From assembly GCA_964385045.1 (NCBI GenBank), contig CAYLNM010000035.1, positions 1 to 29,499 of the forward strand: DNA of 29,499 nucleotides, given 5' to 3'. The first letter of the stretch is position 1, and every line of letters starts with the position of its first letter. Both the position numbers and the translations under genes were made by a program. Positions 27,237-29,499 of the stretch are shown one piece after another. The notes beneath the pieces were generated by a model. The model had not been told where the DNA came from, searched no databases, and saw only the letters and a program-made list of their open reading frames with translations. Source of the DNA: CAYLNM01 sp964385045 (GTDB lineage Bacteria; Planctomycetota; Phycisphaerae; Phycisphaerales; SM1A02).

Positions 27237-29402
27237 TCAGGCCGCGGCCACGGCGGGCCCCGCCAGCTCCGGCGGCAAGTCTACCAGTCCCGTGGAATCG
27301 ACGTCCACGTCGCGGTCGACCTCGTTGTAGGAGAGGACGACCGAGCCGGGCACGTGGGCGTCGAGGATCTGCTTCACCTGCGCCCGGACGCTCGGCGAGG
27401 TCAGCACGATCAGGGGATGCCCGCCCTGCACCAGCGGCCGCGCGGTCTCGGCGATCGCGTCCGCGATCCGGCGGGCCACCGCCGGAGGCACGTTGAGGCT
27501 GGTGCCCGCCGGGCCACGGTCCACGTAGCCGTCGACGAGCTGGTCGAGCTGCGGATCCAGCGTGACGCACCGCAGCAGCAGCCGGCCGCCGTCGTCGGGC
27601 TCGGCGTGCTGGTGGCTGATCGTCCGCCGCAGGGCGTTGCGGACGTACTCGGTGAGGACCGCGGGGTCCTTGGTGTGCACCCCCCAGTCGCCGAGGGTCT
27701 CGATGATGGTCTCGAGGTCGCGGATCGGCACGCCCTCCTCGAGCAGGCTCTGGAGGATGCGCCGCAGCTCGCCCGGCTTCACGACGCCGGGGACGACTTC
27801 CTCGACGAGCTTCGGGGCCGACTTCCGCAGCTGCTCGAGGAGCCGGCTGGTCTCCTCCCGGGTCAGCAGCTCCGAGGCGTGGCCGCGGGCGAGCTCGGTG
27901 AGGTGCGTGGTGATGACGGTGCTCGCGTCGACCACGGTGTAGTTCATGGTCTCGGCCCGCTGCTGCATCGACGGCTCGATCCACGTCGCGTCGAGGTCGA
28001 AGGCGGGCTCCTTCCCCGCGATGCCCTCGAGCGTTCCGGTGGCGAGGCCGGAGTCCATCGCCATGAGCAGGTCGGCGTACACCGTGCCCGCGCCGACGGT
28101 GGCCCCCCGCATCCGCACGCGGTACCCGTTGGGGTCGAGCTGCATGTTGTCGCGCACCCGCACCGGCGGGAGGACGATCCCGAGCTCCTGGGCGAGCGTG
28201 CGCCGGATGCGGGCGATCCGGTCCATCAGGTCGCCGTTCTGCCGCGGGTCGGCGAGCTTGACGAGGCCGTAGCCGAGCTCGATCTCCATCGCCTCGACCG
28301 AGAGCAGGTCCTCGGGATCGGGCTCCGTCGGCCGGGCCTCGGCCGCCGCCTCCTGCGCCTCCTCCGCCGCCCGGCGGGCCGTCGCCTGCCGCGCGATCCA
28401 CGACACCGCCCACCCCGTCACCCCGATCGCGATGCCGGCGGCGAGCAGCGGCACGGTGGGCAGCGGCGTGGCCGAGAGCAGGCCGAGGAAGCCGGCGATG
28501 AGCAGCAGCGCGGTGGGCTGCGACGCGAGCTGCTGCGGGATCTGGTCGCCGATGCGGCTGTCGCCGCCGGCCCGGGCCACGATGAGGCCGGCCGCGATCG
28601 CGATGATGAACGACGGCACCTGGCTCACGAGGCCGTCGCCGATCGTCAGCATGGTGAACGCCGAGAGCGACTCGCCGAGCGACCAGCCCTTGTCGAACGC
28701 CCCGATCGCGAAGCCGCCGGCGATGTTCACGATCGTGATGATGATGCCGGCGACCGCGTCGCCGCGCACGAACTTCGAGGCACCGTCCATCGCCCCGTAG
28801 AAGTCCGCCTCGGAGGTGATCTCCTCGCGGCGCTCGCGGGCCTGCTTCTCGTCGATCAGCCCCGCCGAGAGGTCGGCGTCGATCGCCATCTGCTTGCCCG
28901 GCATCGCGTCGAGCGTGAACCGCGCCGCGACCTCCGACATGCGGGTCGCACCCTTGGTGATGACCACGAACTGCACCACCACGAGGATGGTGAAGATGAT
29001 CACGCCGACGATGACGTTCTCGCCGGCCACGAACGTGCCGAAGGTCGCGATCACGTCGCCGGCCACGTCCGTCGCCTCCTCGGGCGAGGACGCGTCGGCG
29101 CTGAGGATGAGCCGGGTGGTGGCGACGTTGAGGACCAGGCGCAGGAGCGTGGTGCCCAGCAGCAGGGCCGGGAAGACGCTGAAGTCCAGCGGCCGCTTCA
29201 TGTACACGGTCGTCATCAGGATGACGGCGGCGAGCGAGATGTTGAACGCCAGCATCAGGTCCATCAGCGCCGGCGGCAGCGGGATCACCAGCACCACGAT
29301 CAGCGACAGGAACGCCACCGGCACCATGAGATGCCGGTAGGTCGCCACCCGGTCGAAGAACCCCTGCAGGCCGCCCTGTCCCTGGATGCCGTTCTGGCTC
29401 AT
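27237..29402 (-). CDS. flhA: Flagellar type III export gate protein FlhA
   Basis: FlhA forms the membrane-embedded export gate of the flagellar type III secretion apparatus and, through its cytoplasmic domain, docks substrates and chaperones. The 721-residue length is normal. Eight hydrophobic segments fall in the first 330 residues. The FHIPEP family signature is present at about 154-176 (RMSEVAARFTLDAMPGKQMA), as is the conserved LLLGTTLLRLVLNVATTRLIL of helix 3. The C-terminal half holds the soluble domain (for example PPVRVRDNMQLDPNGYRVRM and LRRILQSLLEEGVPIRDLETI). The start at 29402 has only weak GGGA-type spacing upstream. A reading frame entering from the right overlaps its first bases as ATGA, so translational coupling to an upstream gene such as flhB is likely. 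flhF follows on the same strand after 143 bases. Confidence 0.96.
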   Translation of the reverse strand: MSQNGIQGQGGLQGFFDRVATYRHLMVPVAFLSLIVVLVIPLPPALMDLMLAFNISLAAVILMTTVYMKRPLDFSVFPALLLGTTLLRLVLNVATTRLILSADASSPEEATDVAGDVIATFGTFVAGENVIVGVIIFTILVVVQFVVITKGATRMSEVAARFTLDAMPGKQMAIDADLSAGLIDEKQARERREEITSEADFYGAMDGASKFVRGDAVAGIIITIVNIAGGFAIGAFDKGWSLGESLSAFTMLTIGDGLVSQVPSFIIAIAAGLIVARAGGDSRIGDQIPQQLASQPTALLLIAGFLGLLSATPLPTVPLLAAGIAIGVTGWAVSWIARQATARRAAEEAQEAAAEARPTEPDPEDLLSVEAMEIELGYGLVKLADPRQNGDLMDRIARIRRTLAQELGIVLPPVRVRDNMQLDPNGYRVRMRGATVGAGTVYADLLMAMDSGLATGTLEGIAGKEPAFDLDATWIEPSMQQRAETMNYTVVDASTVITTHLTELARGHASELLTREETSRLLEQLRKSAPKLVEEVVPGVVKPGELRRILQSLLEEGVPIRDLETIIETLGDWGVHTKDPAVLTEYVRNALRRTISHQHAEPDDGGRLLLRCVTLDPQLDQLVDGYVDRGPAGTSLNVPPAVARRIADAIAETARPLVQGGHPLIVLTSPSVRAQVKQILDAHVPGSVVLSYNEVDRDVDVDSTGLVDLPPELAGPAVAAA

Positions 29403-29499
29403 GCGTGCGTCCCGTCCTGCCCTCGTTCCGTCCGCCGCCCGTCATGGTCGGCGACCATTGCCCCGCCCCGGCCCGTCTGCACCCCCGGCTCCGGGGCCC
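29399..29499 (-). CDS. Possible C-terminal end of an upstream gene (flhB?)
   Basis: A frame open to the window edge ends in TGA at 29401-29399, overlapping the flhA ATG by the coupled ATGA pattern. Only about 32 residues are visible (polar, Gly/Asp/Arg-rich), with no recognisable motif. flhB often precedes flhA, so this could be its tail. The other two frames are also open or nearly so in this GC-rich stretch, so the assignment is weak. Confidence 0.25.
   Translation of the reverse strand, partial: APEPGVQTGRGGAMVADHDGRRTERGQDGTHA
29444..29458. repeat. 7-bp inverted repeat upstream of flhA
   Basis: ATGGTCG (29444-29450) and CGACCAT (29452-29458) are perfect inverted arms around one base, 42 bases before the flhA start. 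It could be an operator, or just part of the upstream gene. Confidence 0.35.

Overview
The window is extremely GC-rich (codon third positions almost all G or C), densely coded, and carries no mobile element, phage gene, rRNA or CRISPR array. It encodes a flagellar block (flhA-flhF-flhG-small membrane protein-fliA), a GspE/PilB-type ATPase, MnmG, an ALDH7 aldehyde dehydrogenase and GlpD. Many proteins contain Ala/Pro/Gly/Asp-rich linkers. The combination best fits a free-living, flagellated, high-GC bacterium. I favour Planctomycetota, class Phycisphaerae, but this is an inference from overall character and not proved by any marker here.

Layout. 54-1652 (+) glpD. 2016-3920 (-) an exported helical protein with Spy/CpxP-like LTxxQ-type segments. 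4093-4335 (+) an 80-residue membrane protein with a clear promoter. 4392-4464 (-) tRNA-Thr(TGU) with its own promoter. 4753-7490 (+) a translationally coupled pair: a histidine-kinase-like protein that has lost its phospho-acceptor histidine and ATP-binding motifs, and a receiver-HDOD response regulator. 7522-10694 (-) a CHAD-domain protein and mnmG, whose C-terminus is extended by a hexanucleotide repeat. 11035-13002 (+) an FHA domain fused to a GspE/PilB-type ATPase. 13115-14028 (+) a GNAT-like protein and a small basic protein with its own promoter and a perfect 15-bp hairpin terminator. 14151-18266 (-) a secretin-like exported protein, a Nudix hydrolase and an ALDH7-type dehydrogenase. 18563-21367 (-) a serine beta-lactamase-like hydrolase with a duplicated beta-rich module. 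21790-29402 (-) the flagellar block.

How the genes work together. FlhA is the flagellar export gate. FlhF (SRP-type GTPase) and FlhG (MinD-type ATPase) set flagellum position and number, and FlhG keeps the DQAxxLR motif that stimulates FlhF. FliA is the flagellar sigma factor. FlhF, FlhG and FliA all carry unusually long low-complexity extensions or linkers, and fliA has an internal start with a strong Shine-Dalgarno that would give a normal-length sigma factor. The pseudo-kinase/REC-HDOD pair, the FHA-ATPase fusion and the secretin-like protein are the least conventional regulatory and secretion components. Several genes (mnmG, the GNAT-like gene, the ALDH gene) have a TANNNT box 6-7 bases before the start codon, and at least two of these lack any Shine-Dalgarno, so leaderless mRNAs are likely.
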